A stretch of 64,000 bases of DNA from Talinum fruticosum (Eukaryota > Streptophyta > Magnoliopsida > Caryophyllales > Talinaceae). Within the stretch, counting starts at the first letter, position 1. Each line of letters opens with the position of its first letter. The translations under genes were made by a program, and so were the position numbers. The notes beneath the pieces are model-generated. The model was not told the origin of the DNA. It was given only the letters and a program-made list of their open reading frames with translations, and made no database searches. Where the stretch lies: the NCBI GenBank assembly GCA_021018815.1, contig JAITYX010000065.1:1473001-1537000 (forward strand). Direction: 5' to 3'. Positions 11,771-23,533 of this stretch are shown in pieces.

Positions 11771-11956
11771 TAGAGAAAACTAATTAGTTTTTTTTTTTTA
11801 AGCTGTTACGAGTATTAAATATATTGCAACGAATTCCCTCCAATTCGGTGTTCATTTGCAACTTCCACCCCCAAATTGAACAGTTAGGGTTTGAGGAAGA
11901 AAACCACAGAACAAGGAATTGAGTGAAATTGGGTACATTGGGAGAGGATTTAGGGT

Positions 11957-12411
11957 TTGTGTCACGAAATCGAAGAAGAATCGAAGGCAAATTGCCGCAA
12001 TCATGTCTCAATCTGTCTGGTCGTAGCCCCAAGCAAAGCGTGTAAGAGTTGCCCCTGTTTCTCAAATGTTGAAAGCTCCTGCAGTTGTGGCGAAAGATGT
12101 GAAATTTACATAAGCATGACGACGAAGAATCTTGGTAGGAGGTTTGCCAGGTGCTCAAGGTGTGGTACGCTTGGAGATTGTGGATACTTTAGGTGGGTGG
12201 ACGAATCTTTATGTGAAAGGGTGAAATCGATGGTGGTTGAATTGATACTCGAAAAACGAGGCATTGACTGTAGAGAAAGAGAAGCTGGAGACTGTTCGGA
12301 GAATCGGAGAAGTTGATGAAGAAAGTTTGAAGGTTGTAAAAGAGAAGTATAGAAGGATGAAGATGGTAGTCGAAGGCATCAAAAGAGGGAGAAAATTGTA
12401 ATGTGGAGCAT
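11957..12411 (+). pseudogene. MULE-borne GRF-type zinc-finger protein, probably frameshifted
   Basis: The frame 11957-12316 contains 'SCGERCEIYISMTTKNLG', then 'RRFARCSR', then 'DCGYFRWVDE'. This is the GRF zinc finger (Cys ... Gly-Arg-Arg-Phe ... Cys ... Phe-x-Trp-Val-Asp-Glu). After about 12260 the reading continues in another frame as a Glu/Lys-rich helix to a stop near 12411, so a one-base change near the run 'ctcgaaaaacgag' probably broke it. Other GRF domains bind single-stranded nucleic acid; the role in MULEs is unknown. The ORF converges on the transposase, an arrangement like mudrA/mudrB of maize MuDR. The exact start is uncertain. Confidence 0.65.
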
Positions 12412-12897
12412 AATTTTCATAACTGTAATGTTTGCATTTGGTAAGGGTTTGGGGGGTGGAGTTGTAGCCTGAATGTGAAGGCTGAATGAATTATGAGTGA
12501 TGTGTGTTGTTGTTAAGTTGTAGTTGTTGAATTATGCCTTATGTTGTAGCCTAAATGAATTATGAATGAATGATGAAGTTGTTTTAACATTTGTGAAATT
12601 GCCTCCCCTTTGTGTTTTCTGTTTATATACATGTTTAGATATAATTGTCTCCATTTTGGTTACATGACTCGAAGATATTAATGTGCTTAAATATATAACA
12701 ATTGGCTGAATTTTGGGTTGGTTTGTTTGCTAACTTGGAAACAATTGGCTTAATTTAGAACCGACTTCCATATATTGAGATATGTAATGGCTACAAAATG
12801 TCCAACTTGGACACAGTTTGGTAAAAAACAATAAAAACAAGAAGACTCTATCATTCATCTAGGTTTATAAACAAGAGGACCACAAATTACATATCTC
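12412..12897. other. MULE central region between the two convergent ORFs
   Basis: AT-rich sequence between the ends of the plus-strand GRF ORF and the minus-strand transposase. It presumably contains both 3' untranslated regions. No coding domain is seen. Confidence 0.5.
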
Positions 12898-14651
12898 CTA
12901 ACATTGGAGCCTAACTGTTTCATAAGAAAAAGAAAACAAAAGTTGTTGGTGAAGCACATCATTCATCCAGCACCACATATGTCCGACTTGGGTTTGCACA
13001 TTTTCGGATTCGGTTTGACCTCCTAGTTGGTTGACTTTTGGTGGACTTCTTCTTCGTGATGATCTAGTTGTTGGATGTGGTGCTACTGGTGCAGAGGACA
13101 CATTTTCTAAGGATGGCTGAGGTTGTTCCTGTGGGGATGCATCACATTTCCTCCTTTTCTGCATAGATTTTTAAGAAGTCCGACTCCTTTTGTTAGTGTG
13201 TGATGCCTCGAGTTGGGGTGACTTAGGTTTACCCGCTTCAATGTGGGGTGGCTAACTCGCTTCGGTCCGGGATGGGTCGGATTGTGTAGGCTGAGAAATT
13301 ATCTCCTCAGCTTGGGCAGGCTGAGTTGGCCTTCTTCTCACCTAAACACAGATCACAACAATAAGTACCATATCACTAACACAGCTCAAGCACTTAATAC
13401 AGACTTCAGGTACACAACCTCGGTGACTTGTGACGGCCCCATTCACTTAATACAACCACAGGAACACAACCTTAGTCACTTAACACAACCACAAAAACAC
13501 AACCTCAATCACTCAAACAAGTACGTAAAAACAAGCAGGCATAGAGAAAACCTTTAGCTTGGATACTCTTTGTGTGCATGTGGACCTGTTGTGCCCTACT
13601 TGACCACAATCGGAACAATGAATTATCTACCCATCTTTACTCGACCTTGCCTTTCTTACCCCCTTTCCTTTTCTCCCAAGCTTCAAGTCTTCTTCTGAAT
13701 TGTGAAGTCCCTTTCCTCTTTGACTTAAAAGCTGGAGCGGTTATTAGTTCACCACTGGCGGCTTCCCACATGTCTTCTCCTTTGATTGGCATAAGAGTGT
13801 GTGAGTATGTGATCTTCAAATATTCAGTAGAATAGCAAGTCATGCACAAACTTCATAGGGTCCAGCCTCTCCTCTCTCATCACTGCAATGGAGTGTGCAC
13901 AAGGGAGTCCACTAATCTCCCATGACCTACAACTACAACTTCTATCATTCAAGTTGACCACATACTCTTCTCGTGCCATGACAAACACTTTAAAAACCAT
14001 TTCCTCCCCGATTTCCTCCCAAAACCTTGAGTTCTCCTTCCTCTTTTGTAACTTCTCTAATATCCTAGGAGCAACAAAGCATCATAAATGTGTTCTGTCC
14101 ATTCTTTCTTCTATGCAAATCTCTTCATGATTGCTTTATAAACAGTCTTCAACATTGACACAATAGGCATGTACCTAGCATTGATAATGAATCGATTGAA
14201 GATTTCAGCCATATTGTTGTCCACTGATTCACACTTGGCATGTGTTTTGAAGTATACTCTGCAGAAATGCTTTGGGCCTTTTTCTCTAAAACCGCCAAGC
14301 GGTTGCATCAAGGTCTTGCATTTCTTTGATGTATCTCTTCAACTGCACTTCATGAGTTGACTTTGTAATTTTAAGAACACCTCCCTATACTGCTCACCTC
14401 TCCAAGTGTTCCTCAAATTTGCATAAACATGCCTAGCACATAGCTCTGTGCTCAGCCTCGAGCGTCCGAGTCAAGACTGCATCAATTAGCCCCTATTGCA
14501 ACATACAAAAAGTTAGAAAATATAATTACATTACTCAAATTAAATACCAAAATTATAAGAACAACATACCTTCTACTCGAGTCGGAGATAATAGTCCATC
14601 CACATCCATTTCCAATTTCTAAATCGGTCACTAATTTCTCAACAAACCAAC

Positions 14652-14656
14652 CCCAG
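14652..14656. repeat. Target site duplication CCCAG, left copy (solo LTR 1)
   Basis: CCCAG at 14652-14656 and again at 16226-16230 exactly flank the solo LTR. Confidence 0.9.
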
Positions 14657-16225
14657 TGAAGGTTTGCTCGCAGAGAGTCCGAGTCACCCTAGAGGGGGTG
14701 AATAGGGTGATAGAAAATTCTTCCGGAATTACACACTTTTGCGCGGAATAGAGACGAAGACAGATTCCGAGTCTATCAACGAGGTCGAAAAGATTGGACT
14801 CGAAGGCAATCAATCGAAAGAACAAGAGCGAGTAAGGTCAGTCCGAGTCTAGAATGAACTCGGAAAGATAACACTTAGATTTTACGTGGAAACCCTCCCG
14901 GGGCAGAAAACTACGGACCGTGTCAATCCGGACACAAAGTCAAATTCACTATTTTGAGTCCACAAAATACCGTGAACTGACCGAACCCAAGTTGCTCCCT
15001 TAGACAACTCTATACAAGTTTTCCTAGAATCGAAATTCCCTTATCTCGATCTAGTACTTCCTAGCTGAGATAACCCTTACAGCTAGGGACAACTAAGCTG
15101 AGTTAACCCTTACAACTTAGTCAAGGGACCTTACAAAGAATGTAAGAAAGAGTTTGTAATCGAGTACAAGACCTTACAACTCGAAAGTAATGAATTACGA
15201 GTGGGAGTTGTAAGTTAAAGATTGAAAGTAAATACAATAACTTTGAGCAAGTATGTGTATAAACAATATGTTCGGCAACCTTCAAGTCTTGTGAGATGGC
15301 TTCTATTTATAAATGATCGGGCAGAGTAGCCGTTATCTTCATCTCGCTGACCGAGAGTCCTCTCGTCACCGTTGATAGAAGCTTTCGAGTCACTCGAAAG
15401 TATCCGTTGTAATATTAACGTTGGACAATGGTTTAACTCTCTTAAAAGTCCCAAAACCATTAGTGGTGTCTTGAAAGATAAGGTAGAAACCGCCCTTAAG
15501 CTTGGCGTTCCAGTTTTCCAGATTTGGAAACAGACAGCCACGACACAATCTACTGGGACTAGAGTAGAGAAGGTGAAGAGCCATGTCTACTCGGTGATTT
15601 GACGTTCGAAGCTAGGTTACTTTTATAGTTTGAAAAGTGTATCCTCGATTGAATAACCTACAAAAGTAAATCAATTTCGGTTCTCAAAGTATAAAATACT
15701 TTGGCCCAAGATTAGACACGAGATAATAAAATAATTTCGATAAATAAACCAACCGATTATCCGAGTCGAAATGAAATGGAATTTTTGAGTCCAATATCCA
15801 TGATACTCGGAATTCCATCGACTTAGTCTAAACGAAGAATCAAGTTCAATAAAGAATATCGGAGAGGATTAACTTGATATAGACTAAGCATGAAATGAGC
15901 TAAGAATACTAACTATAATAAGATAGGACTTATAACCACAAGTCGGATTCCGAGTGAGAAAAGACGAAATACTTGGTATATTCAATCTGCGATTAATCCG
16001 AGTAAAGCTGGACTCGGAACAAAGAGCCGGTTTTCTAAGTCGCTACGGATAAGCAATAAATATGATAAGTGAGAGTTGTGTCACTTAGAAAAGATACTAT
16101 TTTACTCAAATAAGTTTCGAGACACGAGAGAATGCCTTGGAATCAAAACTCTATATGTATGAAATTGTTATACCCGATTCCTTTTATATAACTCGGAAAA
16201 GTATTGGGCGGTGTCCGAGTCTTCA
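14657..16225 (-). mobile_element. Solo copia LTR 1 inside the MULE transposase
   Basis: On the minus strand it begins TGAAGACTCGG at 16225 and ends with 'gagcaaaccttca' at 14657, about 1569 bp. Termini, the terminal hairpin and internal blocks such as 'gatttacttttgtaggttattcaa' match the copia 1 LTR, so it belongs to the same family but a different subfamily. No internal domain is present. A perfect 5-bp target duplication shows that it arose by insertion followed by LTR-LTR recombination. Confidence 0.92.
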
Positions 16226-17634
16226 CCCAGCTTTCCTTGCTTTCAATTTGTGCAACACCCCGTGCCACAGGGTACATTTGATCATTAGCATCCCCGCTAA
16301 CCGCACGAAGAGCTGACCATCCCATGGACCCTTCAAGAAACATCCATCAAGAGACAACACCCTCTTACAACCATCCAAGAAGCCCCTTTTCGGAGGCCCT
16401 GGGCATATGTATAAGAACCTAAATATATACTGCCCTTGCTGATCCTTAGAGGTTCTTATTCTTAAAGAAGTCCCCTGGATTTTGTTTGTATACCTCCCAA
16501 GCATAATCCCCGAGCTGCCCAAATTGACTCTTATAATCACCCACAATTGACTATAAAGCTCTTCTCCTAGCTCTAGAACACATAGATAAAGTGGCATTAT
16601 AGTTAAGCTCATCCTTAACTATGCCTTGAAGATCTCTTGCAATCAATGCAGGCTGTCTTCTAAATGTTTCTTTATAATGTTCAGCTAACCAATCAACAGA
16701 CATGTGCCTCTTCCCCGCCTCAAAACTAAAAGGCGAGACATGTGTGCTTTTTATCCAAAGTCTTTATCTCGCCATGACAATTCCTTCCCAATCTGTGATC
16801 CCCATAGCCTCCACTCACAGCTTTCACCCAAACAACACACCTGATACCTAACTTTATCACTCTTCTTAACCTGAAGGTGATACCCTTTAACAATCCTATA
16901 ATTCTCAACTAGCCTTCACTAAACCATCCTTTTTGGGAAATTTAAGCCAACCTTAAGCTCGGTTGAAGAACTACCCTTATGTCTTGGGTATTTGACACTC
17001 TTCTTACACTTTGATTCATTCTCATGTTCACTTTCACTACTTGGACTCTCTGCATTGTCCGAATCATGATAATTTTCCTCACCTACTCCTCCCTCATTAG
17101 TTTCAACATCACTTCCACCCCGCCTCTCAGCGACCAATTCCTCTTTTATTTTCTTTTTCTTTTCCCTAACCTCTCTTAATTCATTGTCCTCAACATCCGA
17201 ATTATCAACATCATCATCCTCTCGTCCACGATCATCATCATCATCGAGACCCTGCTCCATTATTATCCGACCCTACTCCACCATCACTCCCCTGTTCAGC
17301 TTTCTTCACCTCCATCTATTGCATCATCATTGTGGTCAACATACAAGCATATAAACTCATTTTTCTTGCACATATCACTCAGCTCCCTTATATCATCATC
17401 GCTTTCTATTGCTACTAAACTATCCTCAAAACCTAATCCAGGCCTGCAGGAGTAAATTATTTTTACTCTCTCCTCAGTATAACCTAAGTTTACCACATTC
17501 TCTTTGACATCCCCAACACTCAATAAGTCAGGATCACATTGTATCTCATCCATCTCATGCTCACTATATATCAAGTGTGGAATTCTTTGAAATTCCCCCA
17601 TAGAAAATATGCAGCTTACAAATTCCCTCACCAC

Positions 17635-18170
17635 TCATTCTGAAAATTACAAAAATAATCAAGTCAAAAATAATGACAAGCATTCATAAAAAATCAACTT
17701 CATACCTAAACAGAGTAATACCCACACCCCCAAAATATTAACTTTCAAGCATTTAACAATTTTAAACTACGATTTCAGACCTAATTCACTTAGTATCAAC
17801 ATTATACAAAGTAATTCGAACACCAACATCTCATAATTCAACCCCAACTTGTCATAATTTTCAAAAAAAAACCCTAAAAACTTACCCGGTCTGTTGGTTT
17901 ATCGCAGTTCCTCTCGTATCCCCTTCCCCTGTTTGCAGTTGATCGCCTCAACCTTTTGCTCGGTTTCAAGCGGTATCAAAACCATTTAGGGTTTGAATTT
18001 CCAATTACAAGCAAGATAGAGAGAGTGTGAGTGAAAATGGCGAGAGTATGAGAGAGAGAGACAGATAGAGTGAGAGGGAAGAGAGATGTTCTTCGGTTTC
18101 ATTCAAAACGAGGGAAGTGAGAGAGTGAGGTAGTTCAATTGCATTAAACAGTTAACATTCGTGGGTTGTG
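17635..18170 (-). promoter_or_regulatory. Presumed MULE transposase 5' region
   Basis: A non-coding stretch lies between the transposase start (17634) and the right TIR. It contains a GA-rich segment (about 18019-18130). By analogy with MuDR, the transposase promoter should be in or next to the TIR. This is inference, as no TATA box was assigned. Confidence 0.35.
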
Positions 18171-18330
18171 ACCGGTTGCTCGGGTTTTACCGGCCTCAGC
18201 CGGTCACTTTAACCTCCGAGTGGCTTTTTTTATCGTAATAACTAGCTTAGTGGCGAGTATTACCATCGATTAAATTAGTGGCATTTTTTACAATTTTAGA
18301 GAGTTTAAGGGTAGTTTAATCCAAGCACTC
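18171..18330 (-). repeat. MULE right terminal inverted repeat
   Basis: Inverted partner of 11608-11770. It ends with 'ggtagtttaatccaagcactc' truncated here to its key features: the GTTTAAT block and terminal GCACTC. The 9-bp duplication ATTTTGGAG follows at 18331-18339. Confidence 0.9.
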
Positions 18331-18339
18331 ATTTTGGAG

Positions 18340-19200
18340 CTACTAATGAAATTCTCGTGTCGAGATTTTTCTCGAGTTAATGAGACAGGAATTTCAAATG
18401 AGTATGATGGGAGAAGTCAATTTCTTCCTTGGTCTACAAATCAAGCAAGACAAAAATGGAATCTATGTCCATCAATCAAAGTACACCAAGGAGCTGCTGA
18501 AAAAGTATAAACTTCAAGATGCGAAGCATGCAAAGAACACCCATGAGCAAGTAGCATAAAACTGGACTCGGACGAAAAAGGTAAAGCAATAGAACAAAAA
18601 CTCTATCAAGGTATGATTGGATCTTTGCTATATCTTACATCCAAGTAGACCGGATATAATGTTTAGTGTCTATCTATGCGTAAGATTCCAAGCTAATCCA
18701 AAAGAATCACATCTCACTGCGGTGAAGAGAATATTGAGATATCTTGCAGGGACCCGAATTTAGGTTTATAGTACTCCGGAGACTCATAATTGACTCTCAC
18801 AGGATACTCGGATGCTGATTACGCTGGATACAAAGTTGATAAAAAGAGTACTTCAGGGCGTGCCAATTTCTAGGTCAATCCTTAATATCTTGGCACTCAA
18901 AGAAGCAAAACTCAGTAGCTCTATCAATCGCCGAAGCCGAGTATATTGTAGCTAGAGCATGTTGTGATCAGATTTTATGGATAAAGCAACACTTGAAAGA
19001 TCTTGGACTTTCTTTCAAATCAGTGCCAATCAAGTGTGATAATCGAGTGCAATCAGCATCACCAAAAATCCGGTTCAGCAATCAAAAACGAAACACATTG
19101 AGGTCGGTATCCTTTCTTAAGAGACCATTCCGAGAAAGGAGATATTGAACTCGAATTCATTCCTACCAATCTTCAATTAGGAATGAGCTTGGTATGTTAA
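18340..19200 (+). pseudogene. Copia 1 reverse transcriptase 3' part and RNase H, degenerate
   Basis: Directly after the MULE target duplication, the sequence resumes with the codons that normally follow the YVDD box (G-A-T-N-E). It goes on with the sense 'GLQIKQDKNGIYVHQSKY' (18450-18485) and RNase H landmarks 'YSDADYAGYKVDKKST' (18808-18855) and 'AEAEYI' (about 18930). Pol ends near 19198. Stops occur throughout. Joining 11598 to 18340 across the MULE keeps the domain order intact, confirming the insertion model. Confidence 0.85.
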
Positions 19201-19699
19201 ATGCATAATTATGTGTTTTCTATATGAGAATCTCATTGCATGATTATGTGTTATGTGTTTACAATTCGTTAATAACCATTAGTTCAGCTTGATTCAATGA
19301 TACCGAGCCGATAGTTATTATTTATTTCCAGTTTCGAGTCACTCGGAATCCTAGCTGAGTCGGACTCGGACTTTGAGAAAATGGACATCAAACTTATGAA
19401 ATCATCTCTAGACAAGTGGAGAATTTCGGAATTTGTTTTCAAAATCTTTCTTTTCTCTTTCTCTCTCGTGTGCCATGATCGAAAACTAGCCGTTGAGAGA
19501 CAAACCGCTAGAATTCTAACCGTTGAGGAGAGAACCGTCACACCGGTCTCGAGGTAACTCGCTGAAAGAGCCGAGTCGAATGGATACTCGAAGGATGTTT
19601 ATTTTTCTTATAAATACCACCTATTCTCCTTCATTTCCTTACTTTACTCTACACTTACTCTCTCTCTCGAAATCAACTCCTCGCGACTACGATCTCAAT

Positions 19700-21470
19700 G
19701 ACTAAATGCGAGACCTAGTGCTCTCAAGCTTCATGAAGATCATCTCAAGTAAGCTCCGTTGCTCTCAAACTCATTTCTCTTCTACTTTTTCCTTTTATCT
19801 TTTACGCTTTTCGAGTCTTCTTCTCTTCTACTCTCTCTCAAGTTTAACTTCTCTCTTTCTCACCAAAATCCCGAAAAGAGGTTCTCACCCCGATTTTCTT
19901 GGTTCCGCCACCAAGAAACCTCGCACCAAAAGCCAAGAAGGCCCCTCAAATTCTAAACCCCTTATCACCCAAAGACCTTGCGCTGGATGATAAATTCTTC
20001 CCAACCACAAAATTTTCGTGGTTGCCTCACATACAATCGACCGGGGTGTATAACTTTCTTTGCTTCAACGAGTTCATCTATCCCGAACTCGTTTCGAGTT
20101 TTATACTCATCTTTCCAGCTCGAAGGTATTCTCACCTCCGGAGTTCGTAACATAACTAATCGAATTATACTTCCCTCCTCCATCGTCTGTTTAAAGTTTC
20201 CTCTCTTTTCTTAAACAACAATCCAATTCCTTTCAATGAGGCCACCGACGACTTCTTTGAAAAGTATCCAAAAGAGTTCCTGGGTCACGCAAAAGATTTT
20301 CCGTGACTCAGCCTAAAGTCGAAGCTCGGTCTTCAGTGTTACTTGCCGATGAGAACTTTCTTCTCACAAAGCACTCTAGCAAGGAGAACCCCAACTCCAA
20401 GCACCTCAAAGCGCTCTTTGATAGAGGGCTACAAAGTAGACCTCTTTCTTGCTATTATTGAGCAAATGGCAGCTGTACCAGCTCAAACTCGGACTAAGAA
20501 GAACACCCCTCTTCCTTTCGGTGCTCTTCTCACTCTCATCTTCAAACAATTCAAAGTTCCTCTTCCCTCGATCTCGACCGCAGCTTCGAGGCTACCATTG
20601 TAGTTGGCAAAAAGGAACTTCGGGGTATGGATACCGGAAACCCAACCTGGTGTCTAGGTTCACAGCTCGGAGCCGAGGCCACCTTTACCACCTCGCACTC
20701 GGAAAGACACCCCTCTTTCTCTTCCCGCTCCACCTAGTGATGCCTCCACCTCGAGTGCTTCTAAAACTCTTTCTTCTATTTTGTCCACTACTTTCATGGA
20801 CAAAATTTCCTTTGTGGCCTTAGAACTCAAGGACCTCCTTCGGTCATTCAAGACTGTCTTCCAGCCTATGACCATCAACCGAAAACCGCCCAATCTCAAC
20901 TCCGAGAGCAACAGGACGTACTCCTCGAGATGAAGGCTCGGTGAAGGAGCATAGGGAGCCGATCGAGCTTCTTCGGGAGAGACGCTCCAAGGTAGTTCAG
21001 GATCAAGGAGACTCGGACACCTCCGAGGAATCCTCGGAGTCTCGCCAAGTCCTCCTCATACAAAGGAGAAGATCAAGAAGAAGCGTAAGAGCGTGCGGCC
21101 GATGCGGCTCTTTCTAAGTATGGTGAGCCGGAAGGCCAAGGAGACCAAGAAGGACAAGGAGCAACAACCGAAGGTCCGAGTGCTCCTAAAGCGCTACCGA
21201 AGTGATCAGCTCGCATGCCAGCCTCGAGTGGATAAGAAGAACTCGCTAATCAAGGATAGTAAGCAGTAGGTCAACCCGAGCACACCCCTCCAGGTCGTTC
21301 AATTCCAAGAGGACGAGCCTCGGATGAACTAGTTCTGGGTCGGCCACTCGAACCGAGCCGATGCCGGAGATCCATGTACTGCCTCCGCCACGCTCAAGCA
21401 CATCGTCAAGATCTTATCGGCGCCGGCACACCACTCGTCTTTCCTCTTCCACTCGGACTAACCCATCCCC
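19700..21470 (+). pseudogene. Copia 1 third ORF downstream of pol, degenerate
   Basis: After RNase H there are 2.7 kb before the LTR. A basic N-terminal segment reads 'PKRGSHPDFLGSATKKPR' (frame 19706-19990). A following frame gives 'WLPHIQSTGVYNFLCFNE' with 'FIYPELV' (19899-20150). The distal part (about 20820-21470) is rich in Glu, Lys and Arg with coiled-coil character. The same order of basic start, 'YPxL' domain and charged tail is found on the minus strand in copia 2 (40520-38880), so the ORF belongs to the family. It resembles the putative plant transposon protein domain more than an envelope. Function unknown. Frames are broken in several places. Confidence 0.55.
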
Positions 21471-21930
21471 TCCTTAATTTCTTAGTCTTTTGTTTACAAT
21501 GATTCATTTTTTTCTCTTTTGTCCGGACATCAAATATGTACTTCTCTCGTTGTATTCTTCCCATTTTTTTTGTTTTTGCTGAAAGGCAAGGGGAGAATAG
21601 ATAGAAAAAAATTTGTTGTCTTGTTTAGGTGGAGTCTCTCTCACCCGTTGTAAATATTGTCTTTAAACTCAATGAATTAATGCATTTTGTAACAATTTTC
21701 TGAGTTTGATGATTAATGCAAGTATTTCTAAGTTTCCATCAAATATGTTTTCTTGCTTAGGATCGTCATTGAAATCAATGCATTTCATTAACAATTATTG
21801 TCTATCTCGGACCTATTTCTTTTCTTGCTCCGATAGCTATGAAATCTTAAGTTATTTTCTAAGCAAGTTTACAAAATCAGACTTATATCACTAACAAAGT
21901 TTTTGTCTAAGTATGGAATGCCTTTCATCA
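21471..21930 (+). other. Copia 1 non-coding stretch between third ORF and polypurine tract
   Basis: T-rich sequence lacking any recognisable domain. It contains 'gagtttgatgattaatgca', and similar elements have an untranslated region here. The short open frame 21706-21894 looks fortuitous. Confidence 0.5.
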
Positions 21931-21943
21931 AAAAGAGGGAGAT
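21931..21943 (+). other. Copia 1 polypurine tract
   Basis: AAAAGAGGGAGAT immediately precedes the 3' LTR, the expected plus-strand primer site. Copia 2 has the equivalent AAAAAGGGGAGAT at its own 3' LTR. Confidence 0.85.
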
Positions 21944-23533
21944 TAAAGACTCGGACTTTATACTTACACGTTTCGAGTTCCATCCAGGAATCGGTATAAG
22001 AACTCTTCTCTCATAGGGTTTTGATTTCAAGTCATTCTATGTATCTTATAAACTTTTCCGAGTGATATAACATTTCCTCTAAGTGTTATAGAATCTATTA
22101 TGCTGCCTTTGCTCGACTCGACCGACTCGAAAGCATACTTCTACATGCCTCTTCACACTCGCTCCGAGTCACCCAACATTCGGATATATCGCATATTCAA
22201 ACACTATCCTTTCCGCGCTTAAACTCGAGTCCGACTTCATGGTTCAGGAATTACATTGTTCCAAGTCACCATATTTAATTTGAATTGTGTTTAGTCTAGA
22301 TCAAGTCTGTTTACTCGATATTCTTTATCTCGACTTGATTGTCCTCTAGACCGACTAAGATGGAAGTTGAGTTTCATGGATATTAGACTCAGAAAATTCC
22401 ATTTCTTTTCCGACCCGGATAATTAGTCACTTAATCATTTTAATTATATTATTATCTCGTGCCTAATCTTGGACCAAAGTATTTTATACTTTGAGAACCA
22501 AATTGATTTACTTTTGTAGGTTATTCAAAACGAGGCTATCCTAAATTTGAATCACAAAAGTAACCGGCTTCAAAACATCAAATCACCAGCGAGACAAGGC
22601 TTTTTCCACCTCTAACCTAGCCCCGGACAATCGTGTTAAGACTGTCTGTTTCTAAAACCGGAAATCTGCAACACCAAGCTCAACGGTGGTTTCCACCTTA
22701 TTTTTCAAGACACCACCAAGTGGTTTTGGGACTTCCAAAGGAGTCAAGAACCGTTGCTCAACGTTCATATCTCAATGGATATTTTCCGAGTGACTCGGAA
22801 AATCCTTTACAATGGTCACAAAGGACCTCCAGTCAGAAGATAGACACAAGGGCTAAGCTGCTTGGTCATCTATATATAGAAGCCAACTTTCAAGACTTGA
22901 AGATTGCCGAATCTATTGTTAATACACATACTTGATCAAAAGTCATTGTACTCACTCTCAATCTTCTACTTACAACTCCAATTCCGTATTTCATAACTTT
23001 CCGAGTTGTAAGGTCTTGTACTCGATTACAAACACTTTCTTTCTTACTCTTTAAGTAAGGTTCCTTGACCGAGCCGTAAGGGTTAACTCAGCTCGGTTGT
23101 CCCTAACTCGTAAGGGTGATCTCAGTTAGGAAGTACTAGATCGGATAAGGTAATTTCTAACTCTAGGAAAACCTTGTAAGGATTTGTCTCAGGGAGCAAC
23201 TCAAGTTAAGTCGGTCTACTGTATTTTGTGGACTCAAAATAGTGGATTCGACTTCGTGCTTGGATTAGCACGGTCCGTGGTTTTCTGCCCCAGGAGGGTT
23301 TCCACGTACTTTCTGAGTTATTACTTTTCCGAGTACATTCTAGACTCGGACAGCTTCGAATTCTGTTTAATCTGTTTCTTCAATGCTTATTGAATTTTGA
23401 GTTTATGCTTTTCTAAGTGTATCCTTGCCACTCACTCACATCAGATCCTTATTTGCTTTAATTTTCAAGCAAGTTTCCTCATCACCCTATTCACCCCCTA
23501 GGGTGATTTATACTCTCCAAGAGCAAACCTTCA
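21944..23533 (+). repeat. Copia 1 3' LTR (about 1590 bp)
   Basis: It starts TAAAGACTCGG (one substitution from the TGAAG start of the 5' LTR) and ends CCTTCA. It is followed by CAATT at 23534-23538, the target duplication. It contains a segment near 23200-23240 ('gtattttgtggactcaaaatag') that is partly missing from the 5' LTR, which accounts for most of the length difference. Confidence 0.92.

Larger units (their letters stand above)
12898..17634 (-). pseudogene. MULE transposase (MuDR-type), split by a solo LTR
   Basis: Reading down the minus strand, 17634-17296 is a PB1-like N-terminal domain typical of plant MULEs. 17260-16919 is an acidic and charged linker. 16908-16726 resembles the MuDR DNA-binding domain ending in 'KKHTC'. 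16612-16226 is the start of the MULE catalytic domain, with 'RVLSLDGCFLKGPWDGQL' carrying the first Asp. The solo LTR (14657-16225) intervenes. 14311-14111 gives 'VDNNMAEIFNRFI' and 'ARYMPI'. 13979-13880 gives a SWIM zinc finger, C-S-C then C-A-H. 13849-13637 is the C-terminal 'YLKITYSH...' segment, and 13164-12898 a Pro/Ser-rich tail. The enzyme would cut and join element ends. Frameshifts are present even outside the LTR insertion. Confidence 0.85.
11608..18330. mobile_element. Mutator-like transposon (MULE) with long TIRs
   Basis: The termini GAGTGCT(C/T)GGATTAAAC are inverted and extend to about 160 bp. A 9-bp target duplication flanks the element. Inside are a minus-strand transposase (12898-17634) and a convergent plus-strand GRF zinc-finger ORF (11957-12411). 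A solo copia LTR splits the transposase. The MULE lies in the reverse transcriptase of copia 1. Excluding the solo LTR and its duplication, the MULE is about 5.1 kb. Confidence 0.92.
5936..23533 (+). mobile_element. Copia 1: full-length Sirevirus-like Ty1/copia element, interrupted by a MULE
   Basis: Two long direct LTRs (5936-7492 and 21944-23533) flank a primer binding site, gag, protease, integrase, reverse transcriptase, RNase H, an extra third ORF and a polypurine tract. The order integrase before reverse transcriptase defines Ty1/copia. Length without the MULE is about 10.9 kb. The long gag with a C-terminal coiled coil and the third ORF downstream of pol resemble Sireviruses (Maximus/SIRE lineage). 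The target duplication is perfect (CAATT). All reading frames are broken. Confidence 0.9.
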
